Below are positions 1-10,722 of a DNA stretch of 24,486 nucleotides, in pieces. The notes beneath the pieces were generated by a model. It was not told the origin of the DNA. It ran no database searches and saw only the letters and a list, made by a program, of their open reading frames with translations. A program made the translations under genes and the position numbers. This DNA comes from Purshia tridentata. Lineage: Eukaryota > Streptophyta > Magnoliopsida > Rosales > Rosaceae. How positions within the stretch are numbered: the stretch's first letter is position 1; each line of letters opens with the position of its first letter. The DNA lies in the NCBI GenBank assembly GCA_003254885.1, contig QANT01006696.1, forward strand, positions 1 to 24,486. Reading direction: 5' to 3'.

Positions 1-103
1 ATAATTTAATTAGATTTAAAATTAGGATATCCAAAAAATACTATTCACACATCTAAAATGACATTTAACTATCAAAAAATGACTTTACCATAGTAGAAGG
101 CTT

Positions 104-782
104 CAGGCCAGTTTGAGATTGCTGTGTGGTGAGAAAAAGCTGCTGTAAGGTAAAACAGTTAAATATTTGGTAAACTATGTTTTTAAAAGTGCTGTAAATC
201 TTAAAAGCAATACTACAATGTTTGGTAAATTTTGATATAGAAGTGCTATGACTATGTATAATGACTAAAATAGACATGGTGCTGAAAGTGCATTTTAATT
301 TTTTGTTTGGTAAAATAAGAATGCTTTCACTTGCTTTTTTTATTTTTAAATTATGATTTTTTTTAATTTATGGTTTTTTTTTCTAAGTTTTATTTATGAT
401 TTTCTTAATAAAAATTATTCTCATAACTTATGTATATAAAACTCAATTTATATTAATATATTTTTGTCATTGTATTTTGTTAATTAAAAGGTAATTATGC
501 TATTAAAATTTTAAAATGTTACTATAATTTTTTATTGAAAGGGGTAAGAATTGTTATTTTTTAAATTGGGTGAGGGCAATTTTGAAAGTTATGGCTGCTC
601 TCCCCCACAGTAGATTTTGAAAGCATCTCTTTAGCTGCTTTACCCTAACCCTCAAAATCTGCTTTTCCCCACCTCTATTTTCAAAATAAGCAAATTTTAC
701 TTTATTAACTAAACACTAAAAACTGCTTTGAGGTAGAAATAAGTAACTTATTTCTAAGGCACCTTAACTCCAAATTGGCCCT
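104..782. mobile_element. Decayed hAT-like non-autonomous element (tentative)
   Basis: The left end reads CAGGCCAGTTTGAGATTGCT. The reverse complement of the right end reads AGGGCCAATTTGGAGTTA, giving a short, imperfect inverted terminal match centred on GGCCARTTTG. The body holds repeated TTTGGTAAA and GCTGCT/AGCTGCTT words often seen in plant hAT-type MITEs, and a poly-T/AT-rich middle. No convincing 8-bp target duplication was found, so the exact ends and the superfamily are uncertain. Confidence 0.35.
734..756. repeat. Perfect palindrome, 11-bp arms
   Basis: TAGAAATAAGT is followed by one A and then ACTTATTTCTA, its exact reverse complement. It lies close to the right end of the tentative 104-782 element and may be a subterminal hairpin of it. 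Confidence 0.7.
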
Positions 783-1570
783 TAATAGGAAATGAATTTT
801 CAGTTTTTCCGAATTGAGAGAATGACTGGTTTAAGTTTTCATGTTTTAGAGGCCCAAAAAAAAAAAGTTTACATGTTTTAGGGCCGGACTGGATTTCTGA
901 GAGGTCTAGCCCATTAAGGTGGGAATATTGGGCCTCCATGTTTTATGGATGTCATACTTCTTCAAATCTTTGTTGGGGTAGAAAAAGTGGTTCTACGTAC
1001 CTCACGATTGAAAAATTATTGTGTATAACTAATCGACATATAATGGGTTTATATTTACATGTAAATCGATTACGCTACGTGACTATATTATAGTTATACA
1101 AAATAATTTGTCCTCCTAACATACGAAGTTACTAACAGCCATCCTTCCCATGTTGATACTTGATTATTGAGAAATAAAGAATTTAATTTGGAGAGTGACT
1201 CGATATAGAGAATGTATGTTTTTGTTTTATTATTGGGGATAAAAATTGGATCTTGAAACCTTACTCAACACTGGAGTGAGAAATATCACCAAGCTAAGAG
1301 CTAGTTGATGTTAGAGAATGTCTTATTTTCATTAATTTGGAAGTTTAAACAAAACTAATACACTGGTTAATCACGGCATGACAGATGTGCGTACAGGGTC
1401 TTCCCAAACATAGATATCAAGGTAACACTAGATAAATGAAAAATCTATTATCAGCATCATAACATCGCGTTCTTAGCAACAGCCTAAAAAATCTTAACAT
1501 CTGGTAAAATTTCTGTCTTGGAGTTTTTGGGATGGAACAAAATCCCATAACCATAATGATACACAACCTC

Positions 1571-3946
1571 TCAGCTCCTCCCAGCACCAGGTAGCAAGCT
1601 TGCCAGCGATGGAACCCCTTGGTTTCTCATTTCTTCTTGTGTTCGCCTCATTTCTTCAGGATCTGTTGTTAACATAAAAAATAAATAAACAAATAAAAAT
1701 AAAAAGGATTGATTGCAGTTTTATACAAACATAAAATTTTACCAAGGCAAATAAATAAGCTTTAGCTAGGGCAGGATTCAGCTTTGGAAAACTCTCCAGA
1801 AAGAGTAGACACGCCAGACCCCAAGAGTCATTTTGAAGCAAGTAAATATAAAGCAAACTCGAGTCTCAAGAGTCAAGCCCATGGACGAAATTTAAAAACC
1901 TATACCAAGCATAGATCACTTACCCATATTCTCCATTAACTTGGGCATCAGAAACACAACAACTACCATGAATCCAACCATCAGACCCATCGGGCTCTTT
2001 ACAAGAGACATTATGGAGAAGGGTTCCCTTATCTGTAATGAGATAAAGATGACATGAGGTGAAAAATCCATAATGGAGAAATGTGAACCTATAAAGAAGA
2101 CTGAAAATTCATCCAAACCAACCTCATAATACTGTTCCTCTCTCAATGGCTCTAAAACAAACTCCAACAGACCTCTCCTGTTCTCGGTCAGTGCTGCCTG
2201 AACCTTGCCTGGGTTTCTGGCACTAACATCAACTCGGACCTAAAATTTTTTATCAAAGAAGCAAACATGGAAACATCAGATTTCTGATCATTTCATTTCA
2301 AGAAGTATAAAAGAAAGGTGATTTATATATAGAAGAATCCCACCGGAGAAAAGAAATAGCCAATTGCAGCCACTTCAATCAGATGTGTCCCCGCAGGTAC
2401 ATTATGGCTTTGAGCACAAATGTTAAGGATACATTTCATGCCTATAATTATCATATCATTTCAAGATTTTATATTATTTACACACACACACAAAAGAAAG
2501 TATTATAAATAAACTTATCAACGAAGGAAATAGGATACAATGAAAAAAATCCATCCGGCCTCAGAAAGGTAACACTTTGGCCACCGTTTAGTATGACTTT
2601 AATATTTGATATTTTTCCGTGAAGACCAAACCCTTTCACCCCCATACCTGCAGAGCAAATTCATCAACAACGTGCATGAACTATGAGCTTTCATTATAGA
2701 AGAAAGATACATGTTGAACAAACTAATAAGCAGAATGCCGACCATAATATAATTCTTTTGCTTGGATTTCAATATCGGTGATTGAAGTGTAGAGAGTAAT
2801 CATACTAACCCTCCTAAAGCCAAACCCCAAACACAGTTTAGCTAGTCTAACTAGACAAACCTCATTAGAAGAAATAACCCAACCACGGACTTGAAATTCA
2901 AATAATGAGTTCTTATGAAATACACATGGATCACAGGTGCCAGGCTTTTCTCATCTCTGAAGGAACACTTTCTCGAAAGCATGTTCTTCAAATTACTTTC
3001 TTCTCATTCTGTACTACATGAGTACTCTCTCCTTACCACTCTACACACTAAAACAGATATGCAAATATGCTTCAGAGGTGCTTGCAGTTGAACACATGCA
3101 AGTAAAAAAACTATAGGTCATAAAGCAATTAAAACTTCATCCACACTCTCATAAATACCAATCTACTCTCACTAATCATCATTAGAAAATCCCTCCGTAC
3201 CCTTCTGGGAATAAGCTCATGAACCAAAGTTTATGGACCAAGGTGTCAAAAGCATCAGCATATTTGCCTGCACCAAAGCTCATGAGGAGCATGCCAAACA
3301 AGAGCCCCAAGTAATTACATCACATAGAGGAATTTCAGGACTGCCTCCCTAGATTGAGTATTAGAAAAAGGTTAAATAACATTAACATAGTCACTAACCA
3401 TCCACCAAATCAGGATTAAAATCCTTAAACTCACAGACAACCTAAAATGATTAATTTAACCACAAAACCTGTAATATTCCACAATCCCTAATCAGGTTTG
3501 ACATGTATCTAGCATCCCAATGCTAAAAAAGCAATCAAAGTTCACATTTTGCATAGCCTTTTCAAATTTACATATTTAATTTTGGGTAATTAATAAATTG
3601 ATTAGCATTGAAAATTAACCAAAACTGGATACAAGATCACAAGTTTCAATCTTTTTTCTTCTATAAAAAATCAATCAACAGGAAGCTAATCTCAAAAGAA
3701 AGACATACTGTGGATCTTCACTCGGCCATGAATGGTGTACCCATCAGCAGAACTGCAACAAGTAATTTCGGTATAAATATAATATAAGCTAATTTTAAAA
3801 TTGTGAACGCATCATTCCTTGTTTGGTAACAGAAGGACTTCTCAATCGTACCCGGGAGAACTTGCGAGCGACGAAGAGACAAGCAAGAAGCACAACTGTA
3901 TGAAAAGCAGAAGAACGGCCGGTTTGGATCTCCAGCTCCCCGCCAT
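1571..3946 (-). CDS. EMC7: ER membrane protein complex subunit 7 (EMC7, DUF2012)
   Basis: The CDS joins 3852-3946, 3709-3752, 2539-2647, 2344-2407, 2123-2239, 1924-2032 and 1571-1662 (complement): 630 nt, 209 aa. All junctions are GT-AG and in phase. The chosen start (MAGSWRSKPAV) opens a signal peptide of about 28 residues ending near SSLASS. A carbohydrate-binding-like beta-sandwich follows, with DGYTIHGRVKI (about 36-46), KVILNGGQSVTFLRPDG and VPAGTHLIEV. Then come VLEPLREEQYYEIREPFS, one membrane segment (GLMVGFMVVVVFLMP, about 159-173) and a cytosolic tail ending PSLASLLPGAGRS. Family knowledge: EMC inserts membrane proteins at the ER; EMC7 is a single-pass subunit with a lumenal domain. 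The length fits the plant family (about 210 aa). An upstream in-frame ATG at 4069 would bury the signal peptide and was not used. Confidence 0.95.
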
Positions 3947-4075
3947 AGCAACAATGAGAGCTTTTGCGGGAGTTTCAGAGTGGGAGAGAGAGAGAGACTT
4001 CGTCTTTTGAAGAGTTGTGTGCGATCTGGTGTTACGCACTTTACTACGTTGCTGAAGCCGCCAAATCACGTCCGT
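3947..4075 (-). promoter_or_regulatory. EMC7 5' leader with CT tract
   Basis: Immediately upstream of the EMC7 ATG the minus strand reads an uninterrupted frame of 41 codons from an ATG at 4069. It includes a CT-repeat tract (GA repeat on the plus strand at about 3984-3997). CT microsatellites are typical of plant 5' leaders. No clear TATA box is visible just upstream, so the transcription start is not defined. Confidence 0.45.
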
Positions 4076-4079
4076 CCGC

Positions 4080-4912
4080 TAATTAATGCTTTCTGATAGA
4101 AGCCAAATTTCTTTTTCTGTTTTTTTCTTTGCACTTAATGGTTGATTAAATCTTAAATTGTGAAATGTGAAGTAGGTCTTTGGTTATGTTCTGTAGTATT
4201 CTTATGAGTAGTTATGACAAAATAATTTGGAAACCCGTATATTGCTATATGGTGTAATCAATTCAACGTTAAAGGTATTATTGGACAATATATTTATATT
4301 TGTAAAATATAGTATTAATAACGTTCACTCATATTATAATACATAAGTTAATTATATCACGTAGTAGTGTATCGGTTATACAAAATAAAGTAGTGGCTAA
4401 ATAAGTAAACTAGTATCTATAAAACAATTTTTTCTTTTAAAGAAGATTACCAATTAATAGGTTAGTTTGTGTGGTGGTGAGAGATTGAGATTAAATTAAA
4501 ATCAGTATTAGAACAGTTTAAAAGTTTCATCTTTTTCCATTCAAATACATTCTTAGTTTTTGATATGGACTAATAAATTTAAGGTTAATTGACTTTAAAT
4601 ACCAAATTTCAATAATTTTTTAGTTTAGATACCAAAATTTAATTGCATTTTAGATTATGTACTAGTTGAAAAGTTAAACATAATAATATAGTAAAGAGCA
4701 CTATAATTCACAAATATTACATCACATGCCACTACAATAATATATTACATCATTGTAAATTTGTGACCTATTATAAAAATCAAGTTCATTATTTAGTAGT
4801 CAAACCTAAAAATTATGAGCAAAACTGATTTTCTAATAAATTTATAACATGTGTCAACACACTTGAAAAAATAATAACAATTACTAAATACGATATAAAC
4901 TTATTTGAGAGC
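4080..4912. other. EMC7 upstream intergenic DNA
   Basis: Very AT-rich sequence upstream of the minus-strand EMC7 gene. No gene or RNA was recognised. A near-duplicated phrase (ataccaaatttc near 4599 and ataccaaaattt near 4630) suggests old repeat material. The EMC7 promoter probably lies in the part nearest 4080. Confidence 0.5.
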
Positions 4913-5113
4913 CAATAATACTATTCTTACCTTATTTTTATATCATATTTGTTATACCATCTTACGTGTCATTAATGTATTGGCAGGGTATTTTTTTATT
5001 TTTAGGGTTTTTATTTTTATTTTTTTAGTGCCCAATGTATGAATGTCATGTAGATTGCCACATAAGATGGTATAAAATTATGGTATAAAAATATAGTAAA
5101 TATAACATTATTG
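4913..5113. mobile_element. Mutator-type MITE (201 bp) with 9-bp target duplication
   Basis: The two ends form long imperfect inverted repeats of about 55 bp: the left starts CAATAATACTATTCTTAC and the reverse complement of the right starts CAATAATGTTATATTTAC. Both then share TTATACCATCTTA(C/T)GTG. The flanks are TTTGAGAGC (4904-4912) and TTTAAGAGC (5114-5122), an 8-of-9 direct repeat, the length expected for Mutator-like elements. It has no coding capacity and is therefore non-autonomous. The right target copy overlaps the left tip of the element at 5119-5443, so this insertion looks younger than that one. Confidence 0.65.
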
Positions 5114-5118
5114 TTTAA

Positions 5119-5443
5119 GAGCATCTACTTCTCACATTTGGTTTTTCAAATCTTACTTTATTGACGTACTTGACAATTTGAAATTGATGAGTCAAATTTC
5201 TTATTTTTAAATTGTGAATTCCAACTGACTCTTCAATTTCATTTTTCTTTTTTTTTTCTTATTTAGACAAAATTAAAATTTTATTAAGATTTGAAGAGTC
5301 AAATTAATATTTTTTTAAATATTTGAAAAACCAAATCCCTATTTTGAAGAGCTCATTTACATAAACTGTTAGAGATAATTTATCTAATGTGACACAACTA
5401 ATTGAGCAACCAAAGACTTTTGCTAAATCTATTGGAGATGCTC
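5119..5443. mobile_element. Foldback MITE with GAGCATCT termini
   Basis: The left end is GAGCATCTACTTCTC and the reverse complement of the right end is GAGCATCTCCAATAG. TAA flanks both sides (5116-5118 and 5444-5446), which would fit the 3-bp target duplication of PIF/Harbinger-type elements. Internally, ATTTGGTTTTTCAAAT (5136-5151) is exactly the reverse complement of 5321-5336. Further pairs such as GACTCTTCAA and TTGAAGAGTC give a long hairpin. No coding capacity. Superfamily assignment is tentative because only 8 terminal bases match perfectly. Confidence 0.55.
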
Positions 5444-5629
5444 TAAAAAGAATGACACATATTATAAGATTATTGATTTACATATAAAACTGAAGATGAG
5501 GAGGTCCTCAAAACTGAGGACTCAACTATTTCTCATCCGGTGATATCAATTGTCTTCTAAGTTCTAACATATTGAGGAAAGCACTGACAAAATGCACGAA
5601 GTGGGATTTTACTTTTGAACCCAAAAAGG

Positions 5630-5635
5630 TTTATT
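5630..5635 (-). terminator. Candidate poly(A) signal of transporter gene
   Basis: The minus strand reads AATAAA here, about 268 bases below the stop codon of the EamA-type transporter gene. Plant poly(A) signals are loose, so this is only a plausible site. Confidence 0.3.
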
Positions 5636-5902
5636 ACATTTAGGGCTCCACACTCAAAAGCTGATCATGGTGAAAATACAAACCTCACCCAAGAGTTGAT
5701 TTACACATTCAAGTATGATACAACATTATATTCACCCTCACTCTTCCTCTTCACAGATTACTTACGACCCACATTGAGGGAAAAGTACATTCTACTCGTA
5801 CAATCAAGAACTTGACATTCAATTAGAATGGCGAAGAGAAAAATGGCCCCATAAAAGAATCAGGATACCCAAACTAAGCAACTAGTAGTGTTCAGCAAAA
5901 TG

Positions 5903-8900
5903 CTATAATCCCAACTTCTTTGAGAACCAATCGGAAAGATTAGCTATTACAAATCCTGCAAATACCTGCAACACAAAGAACATGAATGCAACCAGTCACA
6001 AGTTTGAACATGTATACTGTGCATTAAACAGCACTGAATGAAGAACTTGGTAATGTAATATAGAGAGTCCGGTATTAAATGAGTTGTTTCTTTTTCCTTC
6101 TTTTTCTTATTTATGTTTTGATTTGTTTGCAATGCCTTACAGATGTACTACTGTACTAGTAACTATAGATGCTAAATATGACACTACTACATGCATATTT
6201 ATGATAACAGCATACCTGAACAGAGCCAAGTATGTATACTGCTGAATAATGACGGCCATGGATGAACATGTCAGCAACCATAGCGAGGGGGATGGTTAGG
6301 GACATGCCCAAGGTTGCCACCAGTGGAGTAGTCCAAACAACACATAGTGCCCTGTAGAAAAGTGGAGGTTTAAAATTTATATCAAGAAGTATGTGAAAAA
6401 GCAAACGTGTTAGTTAATCACAGATTTTAAAAAAGAAAGAATTGTTTAAACATACCAAAAGTAGTCAGAGAGTACACTTCCAACAAAGCCATTGGCAATA
6501 ACAACTTCTTCCAATTTAACAGAGTGAGGAATCATAAACTTGGGTTCAATGCCCAACGCTGTCAATGGCCAAACTGGAAAAATAAAAAAAGAACAGGAAA
6601 ATGTGATCAAACCAAGCAATGAAGGATGGCCTTTCACTCCCAGACATTTTATTGGACAGAAATATAGATCCAATACAACATTCAACATCAGTAAGCGATG
6701 AACGTGAAAAGGAAGAAATACACGTATGACATATAATGGTCAGATATACTAGCATATTTCCACCAAGCTAGCATGGCGCCTTGCTTGATTTCTAGACACC
6801 CTCTTCAGAAGATGGGTAAATATTTGACACAAGGGTCTGGTAGCATAACTGAAGGAAAATTTAGCAGGCCCACTTATGAAACACAATTTGGAGAGTTCAT
6901 CAAGGCATGGGAGGTTATATGATGTGCATGCAGACCTCTTGTTTCTGTAATTGTGAAAGCTTAAGGTCTAGAAAAGGAAGTAACCCAGACAAGGAGAATG
7001 GACAGGTATGGGTGGGTCAAAGCTCTTGGGAAAAAGAAAACCATATGTCCCCAAATGTTTAAGCACTAACAGTTGATAGCAGTTATTTTACACTCCCCTT
7101 ATAATTTATCTTATTAGACAGGCTATAGAATAGCAAATTGAAGTCCTATGTAAAGAAGAGCAAAATAACCAAGGTGAATGGGGACACAGAAACCATTGTG
7201 TGCATAAACAACCCTCTTTGTGAACTTTGATAACTGAAAGATGGAAACAAGCAACACTTACCAAGCCACCATAATGCTACAAGCGTAAACAACCCAATAT
7301 ACCCAAACAACTTTTGCACGTCAACCCTTTCACCTCCTTCACCAGCAAACTTTTTAAGAAGAACTGTGACATTAAAATAAAATATGTGATAATATTATTC
7401 TCAAGATAATTTAACCAAAATGCGCACCAAGAACTAAAAAAGAGATATTTCCCAACCAGTAAATAGACCATATGACATGGCTGAGAGAAGGCCAAAAAGA
7501 TCTCCAACAAGAGAGCGTTTCCCATTGCTGAACAAAAATATTAACTGTCAATGCGAAAACAAGCATTACAAAGAGCAAGTTGATATATATGAATAACAGT
7601 CCATAATATCAGCAATAAAGGGTATGTAAGTTATATTTTATCTCCCATCAAGAAAGAGAAATAAAATGGAAGTCAAGAACAAATTTGATGTGAGCAACAG
7701 AGGAGCTAAAACTTACGCAGCACTCAATTGTGACTCATCTGTAGCCCAAGTTTTGCCCATAGTTGTCATGCCTACACCAGCCATGCTGACAAAGACAGCC
7801 ACCACTTTTGAAATATTCAATTTATCTTCTCCCAAGAATGCACCAACAAAAAGTGTAAAGAGTCCTGAAGTTGAGGACAATACTGTCGTACTTGCAACAC
7901 TCGTACGCGCAAGCGCAGCATTTGAAAAATACTGTAAAATAGAAAAGAATTTATAAGAATTCTCTTGTGATCCTTCTCACTAAATATAAATTATTAATTC
8001 CATAAAAGATGGATAGAGACTTTTCAAGAAATCTCATTTGATAAACATATAAATATGTAAAATGATATGACAAATTTCACGTCTGCAAGGCAAGGAGATG
8101 ATCCTATTAGTGATTGGGTAAATACCATGAGATCAATGTCTGGGACTCAACAACACCTCAGATTCCAGTCAAACTATTTCAGGCAATAAAGTTCAGTCCA
8201 AAACTCTCCTGTGTATATTTAAAGCAATAAAGTTCAAGGTTCTTGTCATACTGTATGCTTTAAACCATTGACTTTTCACCTTGGAACCTTTTGGAACAAC
8301 TAACATGATGAAATAACCCTCGATATATGGTTCCAGTTGAAACAAACCCATTTGGAACCAAACTGTTCCATGGGTTGGAACCAAACTGTTCCATGGGTCG
8401 GAACACACACACACACACATTTTCAGAGCTGTCACACTGCTATACACCCAGAGGAAATGCACCTGGTGTGTCAATCAAATAAATAGTCCTCAAAATAAAC
8501 AAGTTCTGGTGGCTTCTGTTGATGGTTTTCTGCTGTTTTTCATTCTGGTGGCTTGTTTTTGTAGTTTTTGGGTGTAGTTCTTAATTTTGTGGACTGTTGG
8601 TCCACAACGATCGTAACCCCCTCTTCTCTTTATTAATATAATCATTTGTCTTATAATAAACATACATGTAAATGAGGCATCTTTTGTTATGTCAAAAATC
8701 CTACCAATATAAAATGTTTGTCTTACAGTTATATGCACAAGAGTGAATATAAAATGTTTTAAAATCAACAGAAACATATTCTTGAAGAAAGTAGGTTTAG
8801 GAAGTTTCTTACCTCTGTAATAAACCAGAGAGGGGCAAGGTAAAATCCATAAGTAGCAATTTCCCTTGTTGTAAGCTCTCTATCATGTTTTAGCAAATTC

Positions 8901-10476
8901 AAATCATCTTTGAATTTAGAAACCAAAGGCCTTCCTTCTGCACAAGGTGAAAGATCTGCATCACTGTCTTTTCTGGTCAAGGACCCTTGAAGTTCCAATT
9001 CAAAGTCTTTCTGTCCTCCATTGGATTTTAGAGGAGAACTAAATCCAGCAGAACACTCATTTATGCTCTCTGCATTTTTACCACTTTTAGAAGAGCGACG
9101 TTGTAGTATATTACATAACCAATCCTTAATGAATGCTATTGGGATGTAAACTACCATAAGTGAAGCTCCAAGATATGTTACTGCAAATGGCTGCTTATAG
9201 TCTGTGAATATACCCTGTAGAGAAAATATTAGTCAGCTAGAACCTCAATAAGATATATTGCTGTGCACAGTATTATGTATATACGCAAAGGAAAATGTAC
9301 CATATCATAAAATTGAACCATATTTTTTTCTATAACTCGTGACTAAATTTGCAGGCATCTCCACACAAATGATGTCAAGGAAACGCCAATAAATTGCCAA
9401 TCAAATTCTAAAAACATGACAATTGAGGTGGATATATGCACAAATATGTCACTTGAAGAAATTTTACAAAATCTTCAGCTAAAAAGGCCTCGCTTCCCTA
9501 TAGATTTCAGGAAGAAGCTTCAATTTAAGCAGTTATCACTTTCCCCATGGCCACAATGAGTAGAAAAAGTCACAATTGTTACTAAAGGACTCAATTTGGC
9601 CACTACTGAACTCCAAGCTCACTTCAACAAGAAAAATCAAAGTTGGTTTTCCCACTAATCAATTAAAACTTTCATTATTAACGCTGAGTTAAGGCATGGC
9701 AACTCACAAGCTGTTAAATATGCAGAGTGTTCGGATTCAACTTCAGTGCCAACCAACTGAGATAAGGCACAAGCCGCACAATAACACAAAAAATATGTCC
9801 TTCAATCCCTTAGGCACCATGGACGACTGTTTGCTTATGCAACTGGATGATAGTTCTGTCCTGGGCAATACTATATTTTTAATGACTGTCCTCCATGGAA
9901 GCACCACCAGATGAAAAGGAGGAAACCTGATAATGCTTTTCTTTTTGCTATGCTGATTATTTCCAGGACCTTTTACTAGTGCCCCCATTTGGTTGTAATA
10001 AATCAGAGGGATAAAAATTAAGGAAAATAAAACCTTTACTTATACTATTGTTTTGAACTCCAAGAACTCATAAAAAACAACTGACCTAACATCTTTACTA
10101 TGTTCCTTTAATAGGAAGCTCGGTGCCTTAAATAAGTTCAACCTAACATCCAATCTTCCATTATATGAATAGCTGCTCTTCCTTTCTAGAAGTCAGGTAA
10201 CTGAGTTAATAAGTTTCATCAACTGGGTACAAATACATATCAAATTTCAATCATTTCCAACCCCAAGAACTCATAATGCATATATCAGACAAAAACAAGT
10301 CGCATACAAATGCATTACCATGAATCATATTTCACCCAAAACGCTAAAAAGAATCATTCTTTGTCCAAATTTATAAACGGTAATAAATGACCAACCTGGG
10401 TGACTTCTGCAGAGGTAACCCAAATGAAAACCACAGCAGCAATTAGAAACAACCCAGCTCTGTATCTCCAACCCAT
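5903..10476 (-). CDS. EamA / SLC35F5-like membrane transporter
   Basis: The CDS joins 10396-10476, 8813-9214, 7717-7931, 7457-7527, 7262-7363, 6456-6573, 6216-6351 and 5903-5965 (complement): 1,188 nt, 395 aa. All introns are GT-AG and in phase. The protein is a polytopic drug/metabolite transporter with about ten membrane segments: [20 protein letters not shown] opens the first; [19 protein letters not shown] is the second. A hydrophilic, acidic and Ser-rich loop follows (about 58-145), then [17 protein letters not shown]. The EamA half with [39 protein letters not shown] and [16 protein letters not shown] comes after. The C-terminus [10 protein letters not shown] is short and cytosolic. Plant homologues are annotated as SLC35F5- or THI74-like; the substrate is not evident from sequence. 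Large introns 1 and 2 carry repeat debris. Confidence 0.93.
8352..8397. repeat. Perfect tandem duplication, 23 bp x 2
   Basis: A 23-bp unit starting TTGGAACCAAACTG and ending TTCCATGGG occurs twice head to tail (8352-8374, 8375-8397) without a mismatch, in intron 2 of the transporter gene. An (AC)n run follows at 8403-8419. The exact identity suggests a recent slippage or duplication event. Confidence 0.85.
8500..8665 (+). mobile_element. Possible LINE 3' tail fragment in transporter intron 2
   Basis: The plus strand is T/G-rich with repeated ttctggtggctt words, then gtaaccccctcttctctttattaatataatc. That arrangement (gtaaccccct followed by a T-rich stretch and ttattaatataat) resembles 3' ends of plant non-LTR retroelements. 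No reverse transcriptase coding sequence is present. This rests on resemblance only. Confidence 0.25.
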
Positions 10477-10722
10477 GATAAACCCAGAAAGACCCAGATA
10501 GAGAAAGTGCAGGAATTTCAAAGATCTACTTGGGTCCCCTTCGATCTTTGATATTGCCTCTGATATTTTTCCCTGCAGGGTCACCGACCTGTGAGCATGA
10601 GATCTTGACAGGGTGTTCCGAATTCCAATATCTGGCGTATATTTAGGTGAGAGACAGAGAGAGAGAAGAGAGAGAGACAGAGAGGGGGTCCGGTTGGGGC
10701 GGGGCAGCTTTGTGTGAAACAA
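10477..10722 (-). other. In-frame open extension upstream of transporter start
   Basis: The reading frame of exon 1 stays open for 82 codons upstream of MGWRY, to an ATG at 10722. The extension is rich in Ser, Arg, Leu and Pro (MFHTKLPRPNRTPSLSLS at its start) and poor in acidic residues until KIEGDPSRS. This resembles a targeting presequence, or may simply be a CT-rich 5' leader read in frame (ctctctct on the minus strand at about 10649-10685). The family start is at MGWRY, so it was kept out of the CDS. Confidence 0.45.

Larger units (their letters stand above)
1..1570. other. AT-rich intergenic DNA and EMC7 3' flank
   Basis: No gene was recognised here. Positions 104-782 look like a decayed transposon (separate entry). 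Positions 800-1300 are unremarkable, with an A-run near 857 and short GGCC-containing stretches. Roughly 1230-1570 would be the 3' untranslated region of the minus-strand EMC7 gene; a candidate AATAAA signal for it reads as tttatt at 1226-1231, about 340 bases below the stop. Short open frames here have no recognisable protein features. Confidence 0.6.

Noticed and set aside
754..939. Minus-strand 61-aa open frame
   Set aside because: Overlaps the right end of a decayed repeat and has a poly-A-derived phenylalanine run; no protein features.
1916..2167. Minus-strand 83-aa continuous open frame read as one gene
   Set aside because: It is two EMC7 exons read through an intron that happens to stay open; the GT-AG borders (2122 and 2033) and family alignment show the intron.
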